Positions 1 to 8,199 of a stretch of DNA of 64,000 nucleotides are shown here, piece after piece. The stretch is taken from the NCBI RefSeq assembly GCF_002897035.1, contig NZ_BAUX01000007.1:124001-188000 (forward strand). The letters are read 5' to 3'. Source of the DNA: Methylopila sp. Yamaguchi. Its GTDB lineage: Bacteria > Pseudomonadota > Alphaproteobacteria > Rhizobiales > Methylopilaceae. The translations under genes were made by a program, and so were the position numbers. Under the pieces are notes generated by a model, which saw only the letters and a program-made list of their open reading frames with translations, had not been told where the DNA came from and did not search any database. Within the stretch, counting starts at the first letter, position 1; each line of letters starts with the position of its first letter.

Positions 1-125
1 TGCAGCCGGGTCGCGTCGTGCTTCTGGATCAGGTAGGCGTCGCCGCCGCCGGACGGCGCCTCGTCGCCCGAGGGCTCGCTCGTCTTCTTGAAGTCGCGCT
101 TTTGTCGGTAGAGGTCGAGCGCCAT
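1..125 (-). CDS. ligD: DNA ligase D, N-terminal fragment (runs off window edge)
   Basis: Only the first 41 codons plus two bases are present; the start ATG is at 125-123 and the gene continues beyond base 1. The N-terminus MALDLYRQKRDFKKT, a Gly/Ser/Pro-rich linker and then IQKHDATRL is the opening of the LigD 3'-phosphoesterase domain, whose conserved His lies in KHDATRL. Starting with this domain suggests a multi-domain LigD (phosphoesterase, ligase, possibly polymerase), but the later domains are outside the window. It begins two bases after the ku stop codon on the same strand, so the two genes are almost certainly co-transcribed and act together in bacterial non-homologous end joining. 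Confidence 0.85.
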   Translation of the reverse strand, partial: MALDLYRQKRDFKKTSEPSGDEAPSGGGDAYLIQKHDATRL

Positions 126-127
126 GG

Positions 128-1039
128 TCAGCTCGCCTTGCGGCGCTCCGCGGTCCTTCCGGCCGCGGACTTAGCCGGCGCTTTCGCCTTCGCGGGGGCG
201 GCCTTCTTCGCCGTCTTCGCGGCAGCCTTGGCAGGAGCCTTCGTCGGGGCCTTAGACTTGTCGGCCTTGAGACCTGCGCTCTCGCGCAAAGCCGCCAGCA
301 GATCGGTGACCTTCGCCGGCGCCTTGGGCTTCTTCGGCGTGATCTTGCGGCCCTCGACCTTGGCCTGCACCAGCTCCGCGAGCGCGGCCTCGTAGCGGTC
401 CTCGGTGGCGGAGGGGTCGAAGGTCCCTCTCTTGGTGTCGATGATGTGCCGGGCGAGGTCGAGCATTTCGCCCTTGATCTTGGTGGCCGGAAGATCCCGG
501 AACGCTTCGGTCGCCGAGCGCACCTCGTAGTCGAAGTTCAGCGTGGTGCCGACCAGCCCCTCGCCGTGGGGACGGATGAGCACCGTGCGCTCGCGGCGGA
601 ACAGCACCGTGCGGGCGAGCGCGACGACCTTCTTGGCGCGCATGCCCTCGCGCAGCAGCGCGAAGGCCTCCTCCGCAGCGCCGTCCGCCGGCGCGAGGTA
701 GTAGGGCTTGTCGAAATAGACGTCGTCGACGGCGTCGCAGGGGATGAAAGCGTCGACGTCGAGCGTCTTGTCGCTCTCGGGCGTCGCGGCCGCCACCTCC
801 TCGGGCTCCAGGATGACATACTCGCCGGACGACACCTCGTAGCCCTTCACCTGATCGTCGCGCTCCACCGGTTCTCCGGTCTCGCTGTCGACATACCGGC
901 GCTTCACGCGGTTGCCGGTCTCTCGGTTCAAGGTGTGGAACGCGATGCGGTCGGAGGTCGACGCCGCGGTGTAGAGAGCGACCGCGCAGGCGACTTCGCC
1001 GACCCTCAGAAAGCCCTTCCAGTTTGCGCGCGGCGCCAC
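128..1039 (-). CDS. ku: Non-homologous end joining protein Ku
   Basis: A 303-residue protein that would form the DNA-end-binding Ku homodimer and recruit LigD to double-strand breaks. The N-terminus MAPRANWKGFLRVGEVACAV and the stretch around residues 30-80 (ASTSDRIAFHTLNRETG, RRYVDSETGEPVERDDQVKGYE) are the conserved Ku core. After about residue 250 the chain becomes a Lys/Ala/Pro-rich tail, as in many alphaproteobacterial Ku proteins, where it is thought to contribute to DNA binding and LigD recruitment. Length is usual for the family (about 260-310). It lies immediately upstream of ligD with a 2-base gap and 68 bases after the LacI-type gene on the same strand. Confidence 0.95.
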   Translation of the reverse strand: MAPRANWKGFLRVGEVACAVALYTAASTSDRIAFHTLNRETGNRVKRRYVDSETGEPVERDDQVKGYEVSSGEYVILEPEEVAAATPESDKTLDVDAFIPCDAVDDVYFDKPYYLAPADGAAEEAFALLREGMRAKKVVALARTVLFRRERTVLIRPHGEGLVGTTLNFDYEVRSATEAFRDLPATKIKGEMLDLARHIIDTKRGTFDPSATEDRYEAALAELVQAKVEGRKITPKKPKAPAKVTDLLAALRESAGLKADKSKAPTKAPAKAAAKTAKKAAPAKAKAPAKSAAGRTAERRKAS

Positions 1040-1107
1040 GGCGGTCCTCCGTACAAGACGGACTCGAACGTCGGGCGCGGCGTCCGGTTCCCCAAGGCTC
1101 TCAGGGC

Positions 1108-2133
1108 TCAGGCGGAGCTGCGGCGGACCACCTCATAGCCGATGTCGAACACCGCCGGGTCCGGCGTTTCTCCAGCGATGCGCTTCACCAGCATGGCGCC
1201 GGCCTCAGCCCCGATGTTGCGGCCGGCGATGCGCATGGTCGTCATGTCGAGCCCGGCCGGCTGGGCGAGGGCGAAATCGCCGAAGCCGGCGATCCCGAGC
1301 CGGCCCGGCACGTCGACGCCGCGGCGCCTCGCCTCGAGCAGGGCGCCGGCCGCGAGCGTGTCCACGGAACAGGCGACGGCGTCCGCGCCGGGGTGCCGGT
1401 CGAGGAGAGACGCCAGCGCCGCCGCCCCCTCCTCCAGCGTCGCGACCGGGCCGTGCAGCCGGATCTCACGACGCGGCGCGCCAAGCTCGTCCATCGCGCG
1501 ACGGTAGCCCTCAAGCCGCTTCAGGCCGCGGCGGTCGCGCTCCGAACTCGGCGCGACGAAGGCGATGCGACGGTAGCCGAAGCCATGGAGCGCGAGCGCC
1601 ATCGCCCGGCCGGCGTCCACGTTCGAGAAGCCGACCACCATGTCGACCGGCTCGGCCGGCAGGTCCCAGGTCTCGACGATCGGCACGCCGGCCGCCGCCA
1701 GCAGCCGCCGGGCGCGGGGCGTGTGGAACGCGTCGGTGAGCATGACGCCGTCCGGGCGGCGGCCGAGGATCGCCCGCAGCAGGCGCTCCTCGTCGGTCTC
1801 GGAGTAGCCCGAGGAGCCGAGCAGGATGGTGAAGCCCGCCGCCTCGGCGGCCTCGGTCAGGCCTGCGATCGTCGGCGCGAAGATCGCGTTCTCGAAGGTG
1901 GAGACGACGGCTGCGATCAGCCCGCTGCGGCGCGCGGCGAGACTGCCGGCGACGAGGTCCGGCACGTAGTCGAGCTGCGCCATGGCGGCTTCGATGCGGG
2001 CGCGCGTCTCGGGCGCCACCTTCTCCGGCGTCCGCAGGGCGCGCGACACCGTCATCTGCGACACGCCGGCCAACTCCGCCACGTCGTCCATGCGCAGCCG
2101 GCGATCGCCGTCGGGCGTCTTCGCGTTGACCAT
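1108..2133 (-). CDS. LacI-family transcriptional regulator
   Basis: A 341-residue regulator with a LacI N-terminal helix-turn-helix at about residues 14-36 (MDDVAELAGVSQMTVSRALR), a hinge near 57-70, and a periplasmic-binding-protein-like sensor domain (from about LIAAVVSTFENAIFAPTIAGL to the end). The sensor domain resembles the gluconate-type branch of LacI regulators; the effector cannot be read from sequence. I chose the ATG at 2133 because the frame open to 2277 adds a poorly conserved Arg/Ala-rich segment before the HTH. It is divergent from the dioxygenase gene at 2337, and a near-palindrome with a central CG lies between them, so it probably represses that gene and the adjacent transporter. 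Confidence 0.85.
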   Translation of the reverse strand: MVNAKTPDGDRRLRMDDVAELAGVSQMTVSRALRTPEKVAPETRARIEAAMAQLDYVPDLVAGSLAARRSGLIAAVVSTFENAIFAPTIAGLTEAAEAAGFTILLGSSGYSETDEERLLRAILGRRPDGVMLTDAFHTPRARRLLAAAGVPIVETWDLPAEPVDMVVGFSNVDAGRAMALALHGFGYRRIAFVAPSSERDRRGLKRLEGYRRAMDELGAPRREIRLHGPVATLEEGAAALASLLDRHPGADAVACSVDTLAAGALLEARRRGVDVPGRLGIAGFGDFALAQPAGLDMTTMRIAGRNIGAEAGAMLVKRIAGETPDPAVFDIGYEVVRRSSA

Positions 2134-2265
2134 GTCGCTCCACAGGCGCGCGCGGGCGGCGCTTCCAACCCTGATCGTCTTAGCGGGTTCGGGCGGCCGC
2201 GCCGAGCCCTCCAGCGATCGGACGAGGGCTCCGAAAATACCACGCGCCGGGTTGACGGGTGCGAC

Positions 2266-2281
2266 ATGTTTGCGCAAGCAT
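2266..2281. promoter_or_regulatory. Candidate LacI-type operator
   Basis: The 16-mer ATGTTTGCGCAAGCAT is an imperfect palindrome (7 of 8 base pairs match) with the central CG step that is typical of LacI-family operators. It lies in the divergent region, 9 bases after a TTGACG that could be a -35 element (2252-2257) and about 55 bases before the dioxygenase start. This is inference from symmetry and position only. Confidence 0.4.
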
Positions 2282-2336
2282 CATGACTGAGACCGGCTCA
2301 AGCCGGCGAAGCGGCATCACGAGGAGACGCCCCGAC

Positions 2337-3248
2337 ATGCTCACCCAGGACCAGATCAAGGCCTATCACGAGGACGGCTACGTGCTCGTGGAGGACGCCG
2401 TCACCGGCCCGCTGCTCGAGGAGCTGCGCGCGCTGACCTACGGCATGATCGAGCGCTCCCGCGCGGTCACCGAGAACGACGCGGTCTTCGATCTCGACGA
2501 AGGCCACTCCAAGGACAGCCCGCGTCTGACCCGCATCAAGCAGCCGCACGTGCATATGCCAGCCTTCTTCGAGGTGCTGCGCTCCCCGAAGGTCCGCGGG
2601 GTGCTCGAAGCCCTGCTCGGCCCTTCGGTGCGGCTCCAGACCAGCAAGCTGAACACCAAGGCCCCCGGCGGCGGCGCGGCGGTCGAGTGGCATCAGGACT
2701 GGGCGTTCTACCCCCACACCAACGACGACGTGCTGGCGATCGGCCTCATGCTTGAGGACGTCGAGGAGGCGAACGGCCCGCTTCAGGTCGTCCCGGGCAC
2801 GCATCAAGGTCCGATCCTCAGCCACTTCGTGAACGGCGTGTTCGCGGGCGCAATCGACCCGAACGACCCGCTGTTCGAGAAGGACAAGATCCGGATGCTG
2901 ACCGGCAAGGCCGGCTCGATGTCGCTGCACCACTGCCGCACGCTGCACGGCTCCGCGCCCAACATGTCCGACCGCGCCCGGCTGATGTGCTTCTACGAGC
3001 TCTCGGCCGCCGACGCCTGGCCGCTGGCCGGGGCCGCCGGCGCCTTCGTCGGCATGAACCAGAACCAGGTCTGGGACACCGTCACCAGCCGGATGGTGTT
3101 CGGCGAACAGACCAACCGCCCGCGGCTCAAGGACGTGCCGGTGCTGCTGCCGCTGCCGCCGGCGCCGGACAGCTCCTCCATCTTCAAGGTCCAGAAGAGC
3201 GCGGGCGCCGTGTCCGCCTTCGCCAAGCCCGGAGAGCGCGCCGCCTGA
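2337..3248 (+). CDS. Phytanoyl-CoA dioxygenase (PhyH) family protein
   Basis: A 303-residue member of the Fe(II)/2-oxoglutarate oxygenases of the PhyH family, which hydroxylate small organic substrates. The iron facial triad is visible as H119-x-D121 (EWHQDWAF) and a distal H204 (TLHGSAPN), followed by basic residues (SDRARLM) that would bind the 2-oxoglutarate carboxylate. I chose ATG 2337, which follows GAGGAGAC and begins the conserved MLTQDQIKAYHEDGYV; the open frame back to 2259 has no homologous look. The gene is followed by a hairpin and then an MHS transporter, and faces a LacI-type regulator, so a substrate uptake and hydroxylation unit is likely. The substrate is unknown. Confidence 0.87.
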   Translation: MLTQDQIKAYHEDGYVLVEDAVTGPLLEELRALTYGMIERSRAVTENDAVFDLDEGHSKDSPRLTRIKQPHVHMPAFFEVLRSPKVRGVLEALLGPSVRLQTSKLNTKAPGGGAAVEWHQDWAFYPHTNDDVLAIGLMLEDVEEANGPLQVVPGTHQGPILSHFVNGVFAGAIDPNDPLFEKDKIRMLTGKAGSMSLHHCRTLHGSAPNMSDRARLMCFYELSAADAWPLAGAAGAFVGMNQNQVWDTVTSRMVFGEQTNRPRLKDVPVLLPLPPAPDSSSIFKVQKSAGAVSAFAKPGERAA

Positions 3249-3269
3249 CGCGACAGGCCGATCGAACGA

Positions 3270-3299
3270 CCCGCCGCCGCGCGGAACGACGGCGGCGGG
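3270..3299 (+). terminator. GC hairpin between dioxygenase and transporter
   Basis: A perfect 10-bp stem (CCCGCCGCCG at 3270-3279 with CGGCGGCGGG at 3290-3299) and a 10-base loop, 21 bases after the dioxygenase stop, followed by an A-rich stretch rather than a T-run. It could be a partial terminator or an mRNA-stabilising hairpin. Confidence 0.45.
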
Positions 3300-3376
3300 A
3301 CAAAAAACGGAAAGCGGAACGACCCGGCGTCCAACGAGGCGCCGGGCGCCAAAACATAAGATCTGGGAGGATCGCC

Positions 3377-4735
3377 ATGTCGGCTGCCGCCGAAGGGAGG
3401 CCTGCGCACTCGCGCAGGGTGATCGCCGCGTCCTGCGTGGGCACGGCGCTCGAATGGTACGACTTCTTCATCTACAGCTCGGCCGCGGCCCTGGTCTTCG
3501 GCCACCTGTTCTTCCCCAAGCTCGACCCCGCCACCGGCACGCTGGTCGCGCTCGCGACCTTCGGCGTCGGCTTCCTGTCGCGCCCGCTGGGCGGCCTGGT
3601 CTTCGGCCATCTCGGCGACCGCATCGGCCGCAAGCCGGTGCTCATCATCACGCTGCTGCTCGTCGGCGTCGGCACCCTGCTGATCGGCCTGCTGCCGACC
3701 TACGACCAGATCGGCGTGTGGGCGCCGATCCTGCTCGTGTTCCTGCGGCTGGTGCAGGGGTTCGGCGCCGGTGCCGAGTACGGCGGCGCCGTCCTCATGC
3801 TGGTGGAGCACGCCCCGCCCGGCCGCCGCGGCTTCTGGGGCTCGTTCGCGCCGCTCGGCGTCGGCGCCGGCATGATGCTGGCCTCCGGCGTGTTCGCGCT
3901 AGTGTCGCGGCTGCCGCAGGAGGACTTCCTGAGCTGGGGCTGGCGCGTGCCGTTCCTGCTCTCGATCGTCATGGTGATCTTCGGCGTCGTCATCCGCATG
4001 GGCCTGAGAGAGACGCCCGTGTTCGAGAAGATCGCGGCGGCGCCCGAGACCAAGTCGAAGAACCCCGTCTGGGAGTCGGTCTCGCGCCAACCTAAGAACT
4101 TCTTCGTGGTGCTGGGCTCCCGCCTCGCCGAGAACGGCCACGGCTATCTCTTCCCCGTGTTCGGGCTGAGCTACGCCGTGAACAATCTCGGGGTGCCGAA
4201 ATCGGACGCGCTGTTCGCGATGATGAGCGGCTACGTGGTGCAGATGATCTGCGTGGTGGCCTTCGCCTCGCTGTCGGACCGCATCGGCCGGAGGCCGGTC
4301 TACATCTTCGGAGCTCTGTTCGGCTGCCTGCTCGCCTTTCCGTTCTTCGCCATGCTCGAGGCCAAGACCACCTTCTGGCTGTGCGCGGCGTTCTGGCTGG
4401 CGCTCGGCGGCAACGCGGCGATGTTCGGCACCCAGGCCGCCTACTTCGCGGAGCTGTTCGGGCCGAAGCGGCGGTTCTCCGGCTTCGCCTTCGCGCGCGA
4501 GCTGGGCTCGATCCTCGCCGGCGGCCCGGCGCCTGCGATCGCGACCGCGCTCGTCGCCTGGGCGAGCGGCTCGTCCTGGCCTGTCGCGCTCTACGCGATC
4601 TTCCTCGGCCTCGTCACGGCTTACGCGGTCTGGATGGGCCCCGAGACCTACCGCGACGACATCACAGTCGACGCGAGCGAGATCGAACCGGCGCGCGCCG
4701 CAGCCGAACCGCGCTTCGTCCGCGCGGTCGCCTGA
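3377..4735 (+). CDS. MFS transporter, metabolite:H+ symporter (MHS) type
   Basis: A 452-residue inner-membrane transporter with 12 predicted membrane segments. The MHS signature is clear: GTALEWYDFFIYSSAAALVF in TM1, RPLGGLVFGHLGDRIGRKPV in the loop between TM2 and TM3, and a second DRIGRRPV repeat between TM8 and TM9. Relatives carry organic acids such as citrate, shikimate or alpha-ketoglutarate. I chose ATG 3377, preceded by GGGAGGA; the frame open upstream to 2987 lies inside the dioxygenase and is not coding. It follows the PhyH-family gene by 128 bases on the same strand and probably imports its substrate. Confidence 0.88.
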   Translation: MSAAAEGRPAHSRRVIAASCVGTALEWYDFFIYSSAAALVFGHLFFPKLDPATGTLVALATFGVGFLSRPLGGLVFGHLGDRIGRKPVLIITLLLVGVGTLLIGLLPTYDQIGVWAPILLVFLRLVQGFGAGAEYGGAVLMLVEHAPPGRRGFWGSFAPLGVGAGMMLASGVFALVSRLPQEDFLSWGWRVPFLLSIVMVIFGVVIRMGLRETPVFEKIAAAPETKSKNPVWESVSRQPKNFFVVLGSRLAENGHGYLFPVFGLSYAVNNLGVPKSDALFAMMSGYVVQMICVVAFASLSDRIGRRPVYIFGALFGCLLAFPFFAMLEAKTTFWLCAAFWLALGGNAAMFGTQAAYFAELFGPKRRFSGFAFARELGSILAGGPAPAIATALVAWASGSSWPVALYAIFLGLVTAYAVWMGPETYRDDITVDASEIEPARAAAEPRFVRAVA

Positions 4736-4756
4736 CGCCTCCGCGCCGATCCCTCG

Positions 4757-4782
4757 GGCGGGCGCTTGAACCCGCGCCCGCC
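4757..4782 (+). terminator. Probable terminator hairpin after the MHS gene
   Basis: Stem GGCGGGCGC (4757-4765) with GCGCCCGCC (4774-4782), 8-base loop, 21 bases after the transporter stop and 20 bases before the next gene. No long T-tract follows, so termination may be only partial. Confidence 0.45.
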
Positions 4783-4801
4783 GGAGCCACTTAGGCGCGT
4801 C

Positions 4802-5680
4802 ATGACCCGGCGCGCCCTCCTCATCGTAAACGCCAAGAGCCGCAGCGGGCAGGACGCGCGCGACCAGGCGGTCGAGGCGCTCCGGTCCGCAGGAATCACG
4901 CCGGTCCCGCTGTCCGCCGACAGCCGGGACGAGCTGTCTCCCGCGATCGCGGGACGGGCCGGCGAGGCGGAGATGATCCTGGTCGCGGGCGGCGACGGCA
5001 CGCTGAACGCCGCCGCCAAGGGGGTGCACGCCGCGCAGAAGCCGCTCGGCGTGCTGCCGACCGGCACCGCCAACGACCTCGCCCGCACGCTCGGGATACC
5101 GCCCGACCTCGACGCCGCCATCCGCATCGTGGCGGAGGGCCGCACGCGCCGGATCGACCTCGGCCAGGTCAACGACGAGCTGTTCTTCAACGTCGCCAGT
5201 CTCGGCCTCAGCGTGGACCTCGCGGAAGAGCTAACGAGCGACCTCAAGCGCCGCTTCGGCCGGCTGGGCTACGCGGTTGCGGCGGTGCGGGCGCTCGCCC
5301 GGGCGAAGCCGTTCCGCGTCACGATCGAGAGCGACGCCGGCCGGGTGAGCACCATCAGCCTGCAGGTCGCGGTGGGCAACGGCCGCTTCTACGGCGGCGG
5401 GAACGTCATCGAACGCACCGCCGCCATCGACGACGGCCGGCTCGACCTCTATAGCCTCGAGTTCGCCCGCGCTTGGCGGTTGGCGCTGATGCTGAAGGCG
5501 CTGCGGATCGGCGATCACGAGGCCTGGCGGGAGATCCGGTCGATGAGCGGCCAGTCCTTCGACGTGCGCACCCGAAAGCCGAAGCCGATCAACGCCGACG
5601 GCGAGATCATCGCGGAAACGCCCGCCCGCTTCCGGCTGTTGCGCCGGGCGATCGAGGTCTTCGTCCCGGCGGAGGGCTGA
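4802..5680 (+). CDS. YegS/DgkB-type lipid kinase
   Basis: A 292-residue member of the diacylglycerol/sphingosine-kinase fold, which phosphorylates a lipid hydroxyl with ATP at the cytoplasmic face of the membrane. The nucleotide-binding GGDGT is at residues 63-67, followed by PTGTANDLART at 86-96, and the C-terminal half contains the FYGGGNVIERTAAIDDGRLDLY segment in the lipid-binding domain. The exact lipid cannot be inferred. I use the ATG at 4802 (MTRRALLIVNAKSRSG) because it starts the conserved fold directly. The next gene starts with GTG one base after this stop, suggesting co-translation. Confidence 0.88.
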   Translation: MTRRALLIVNAKSRSGQDARDQAVEALRSAGITPVPLSADSRDELSPAIAGRAGEAEMILVAGGDGTLNAAAKGVHAAQKPLGVLPTGTANDLARTLGIPPDLDAAIRIVAEGRTRRIDLGQVNDELFFNVASLGLSVDLAEELTSDLKRRFGRLGYAVAAVRALARAKPFRVTIESDAGRVSTISLQVAVGNGRFYGGGNVIERTAAIDDGRLDLYSLEFARAWRLALMLKALRIGDHEAWREIRSMSGQSFDVRTRKPKPINADGEIIAETPARFRLLRRAIEVFVPAEG

Positions 5681-5681
5681 C

Positions 5682-6128
5682 GTGATCGATCTGACGCGCG
5701 ATCCGGCGTTCTTCCGCGTGCTCTCGGACAGCCACGCCCGCTTCGTCGGCCGTCCCCTCGCCCCGGAAGGCGCGGGCGCGGACTGGCTCTATGACGACGC
5801 GCCCTTCGCCGTGCTGGCCCACGACGGCGGCGCCGACCCCCGCTTCGTCTACGCCAACCGCATGGCGCAAACCTGTTTCGAGTACGGCTGGGACGAGATC
5901 ATCGGCCTCCCGTCGCGGCTGTCGGCGGAGGCGCCGGAGCGCGCGGCGCGGCAGGCGCTGCTCGACGGGGTGACGCGGGACGGCTTCACGGAAAACTACC
6001 GCGGGATCCGCGTCGCGAAGTCCGGCCGGCGGTTCTGGATCGAGCAGGGGGTGGTGTGGCGGCTGGTCTCGCCCGACGGGTCGGCGGTCGGCCAGGCCGC
6101 GACCTTCGCAAGCTGGCGCGACGCTTAA
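5682..6128 (+). CDS. MEKHLA (PAS-like) domain protein
   Basis: A 148-residue protein that consists almost entirely of a MEKHLA-type PAS-like domain: the middle part DDAPFAVLAHDGG, FVYANRMAQTCFEYGWDEIIGLPSRLSA and the end WIEQGVVWRLVSPDGSAVGQAATFASW match the family. PAS-like domains sense small molecules or light or mediate protein contacts, but stand-alone bacterial MEKHLA proteins have no settled role. It starts with GTG one base after the lipid-kinase stop. Its stop is convergent with the MFS gene on the other strand and overlaps it by 4 bases. Confidence 0.8.
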   Translation: MIDLTRDPAFFRVLSDSHARFVGRPLAPEGAGADWLYDDAPFAVLAHDGGADPRFVYANRMAQTCFEYGWDEIIGLPSRLSAEAPERAARQALLDGVTRDGFTENYRGIRVAKSGRRFWIEQGVVWRLVSPDGSAVGQAATFASWRDA

Positions 6129-7417
6129 GGCCGCCCCCGCCGCCACATCCACAGGCCGACGGCGCAGCCGAGCGCGGAGAGCGCCGCCACGTAATGCGCG
6201 TGGGCGAAGGGGTCGATCCGCAGCAGGAACGGCAGCAGCACCGGCGTGAGCCCGCCGAACACGGCGTAGGCGACGTTGTAAGAGAACGACACGCCGGTGA
6301 AGCGCACCGCCGCCGGAAAGGCGCGCACCATCACATAGGGTACGCCCGCCACGACGCCGACCGCGAGCCCCGCGAGCGCGTAGAGCGGCGTGAGCAGCGC
6401 GGGGTCGCCCGGCGCGTAGGCGTAGAACGTCCAGACGCAGACGCCGAGCACGGGGGCGCCGAAGGTGAAGAAGGGCCCCGCGCCGATCCGGTCGATCAGC
6501 GCGCCGGCCAAGACGCAGCCGATCGCGAGGCCGACGGTGGCCGCGGCGTTCGCCGACAGCGCGGCGGCGATCGGGACCCCGTGCAGCCGCTCCAGCAGCG
6601 CCGGCGTCATCAGGATGACCACGACGATCGCCGCCGACAGCAGCCAGGTCAGCAGCATCGAGACGACCACGCCACGGCCATGGTCGCGCAGCGCCGCCTT
6701 CAGCGGCAGTTCGGCCGCGACCTGAGACCGCGCCTTCATCTCCTGAAACACAGGCGTCTCGTCCAGCAGACGGCGGAGATAGACGGAGGCGAGCCCAAAC
6801 ACGCCGCCGAGCAGAAACGGCAGCCGCCAGGCCCAGTCCGCGACGGTCTCGGGCGTGAAGGCGCGGTTCACGACGCCGGCGGCGAGCGAGCCCAGCAGGA
6901 TGCCGACGGTCAGGCCCGCCGTCAGAACGCCGCAGGCCAGGCCGACGCGGTTCGGCGGCGCGTGCTCGGCCACGAACACCCAGGCGCCCGGAGCCTCGCC
7001 GCCGATCGCGGCCCCCTGCGCCACACGGAGCGCGAGCAGCGCCAAAGGCGCAGCGACGCCGATCGTGGCGTAGGTAGGCAGCAGGCCGATGCCGAGCGTC
7101 GCGAGCCCCATCAGCAGGATCGTGAAGGCGAAGACGCGCTTGCGGCCGACCCGGTCGCCCACATGCGCCATGACCAGGCCGCTCAGAGGCCGCACCAGGT
7201 AGCCCACGGCGAACAGCGCGAAGGTCTGCGCCTGCCGGAGCCACTCCGGGATCTCCGGCGGGAAGAACAGCTGACCGATCACGGTCGCGAAGAACACGAA
7301 CACGACGAAGTCGTAGAATTCCAGCGCGCCCCCGAGCGCGGCGAGACCGAGCGTCTTGCCGTCGCGCGCCGTGAGCGGACGGGCGGGAGCCTGCGCGAGA
7401 TCGCTCGGCGCGCTCAC
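6125..7417 (-). CDS. MFS transporter
   Basis: A 430-residue transporter with 12 predicted membrane segments and MHS-like features: LGGALEFYDFVVFVFFATVIGQLFFP in TM1 and RPLSGLVMAHVGDRVGRKRV after TM2. Acidic and basic residues in that loop are the family's transport motif. The start is probably the GTG at 7417-7415, which overlaps the TGA of the DUF2938-like gene (GTGA); there is no ATG near the conserved N-terminus, and the long frame upstream reads through the neighbouring gene. Substrate unknown. Its coupling to a small membrane protein of unknown function is worth noting. Confidence 0.83.
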   Translation of the reverse strand: MSAPSDLAQAPARPLTARDGKTLGLAALGGALEFYDFVVFVFFATVIGQLFFPPEIPEWLRQAQTFALFAVGYLVRPLSGLVMAHVGDRVGRKRVFAFTILLMGLATLGIGLLPTYATIGVAAPLALLALRVAQGAAIGGEAPGAWVFVAEHAPPNRVGLACGVLTAGLTVGILLGSLAAGVVNRAFTPETVADWAWRLPFLLGGVFGLASVYLRRLLDETPVFQEMKARSQVAAELPLKAALRDHGRGVVVSMLLTWLLSAAIVVVILMTPALLERLHGVPIAAALSANAAATVGLAIGCVLAGALIDRIGAGPFFTFGAPVLGVCVWTFYAYAPGDPALLTPLYALAGLAVGVVAGVPYVMVRAFPAAVRFTGVSFSYNVAYAVFGGLTPVLLPFLLRIDPFAHAHYVAALSALGCAVGLWMWRRGRP

Positions 7418-7896
7418 GCCAGCGCCTCGACGACCACGGCCGCAAGATAAAGCCCCAGTCCGAAAACGGCGTGGCCGGCGACCTGCACCAGACGTATGCG
7501 ATTGGGGTTCGGGCGCTTGCGGGAGGCGATCCCGGCCCCCATCCCCGGCGCGAGGATCAGCCAGCCCGCGAGCACCGTGACGAGGCCCACCGCCATGGCA
7601 GGGCCGAGGGTCGGCGACCGCGCCCAGTCGAGGCCCCAGATCGCCAGCAGCGCCGCGGCGAACAGGATCCCGACGAGGTAGTGCATGGTCCAGCCGACGG
7701 CGGTCTCGCCCCTCACCGGCGGCGTCGCCGCAATGTCGGCATGCGCGAAGCGCCCACGTCCGGCGTGCGCGAACCAGCGACCGACGAGCGCCCAATTCGC
7801 CGCGGGCAGACGCAGCAGAACGAGCAGCCGGACCCACAGGTCAAACACGGCGGTGGCCCCCGCGCCGATCAGCGCGGCCCTGACGATGAACTCCAT
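7414..7896 (-). CDS. DUF2938-like small membrane protein
   Basis: A 160-residue hydrophobic protein with about four membrane segments. MEFIVRAALIGAGATAVFDLW at the start, GRFAHADIAATPPVRGETAVGWTMHYLVGI in the middle and the C-terminal QVAGHAVFGLGLYLAAV match the pattern of the DUF2938 family, which has no assigned function. The ATG at 7896 starts the first membrane segment. The stop codon overlaps the GTG start of the MFS gene, so the pair is translationally coupled. Confidence 0.7.
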   Translation of the reverse strand: MEFIVRAALIGAGATAVFDLWVRLLVLLRLPAANWALVGRWFAHAGRGRFAHADIAATPPVRGETAVGWTMHYLVGILFAAALLAIWGLDWARSPTLGPAMAVGLVTVLAGWLILAPGMGAGIASRKRPNPNRIRLVQVAGHAVFGLGLYLAAVVVEALA

Positions 7897-8199
7897 GCGG
7901 ACCGCTCCCTGGCCGAACGCTCCGTGGGGAGGGACGCGGCCGCGACGTCGACGTGACGTCTTGAAGCGCGAACCTTCCGAACATTCAAGCTGGCGGAACC
8001 CGTCGCCTGAAGTCACGGCGATGAAAATCCGTCTGGAATTATACCAAATAAACTATGTAGAATAATGCTTGTCTTTGGAGCCGAGTTCGTCTTGATCGTG
8101 GGCGGCGCGCGCTCGGCGCCGAAACCCTCCATCGTCTTGCGCCGTTCGCGGCGGCACTGCGGCTGCGCCCATGACCTCCTGCGTTTCAGCGGCCACGCC
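7897..8199. other. Divergent intergenic region upstream of the sigma factor
   Basis: These 303 bases separate the DUF2938-like gene from the sigma-factor gene. Most is GC-rich and featureless. The exception is an AT-rich patch at 8025-8075 that holds an iron-box-like palindrome (separate entry) and is the likely promoter for the heme cluster. A frame open from 8065 adds 45 residues to the sigma factor, but this segment does not resemble a sigma domain. Confidence 0.5.
8032..8048. promoter_or_regulatory. Candidate iron-responsive operator upstream of the heme cluster
   Basis: TCTGGAATTATACCAAA is an imperfect palindrome around TGG/CCA. It matches 10 of 14 defined positions of the alphaproteobacterial Irr box as I remember it (TTTAGAA-N3-TTCTAAA). 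It is in the only AT-rich patch upstream of the sigma-factor gene. The match is weak enough that another iron regulator, or none, is possible. Confidence 0.3.
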
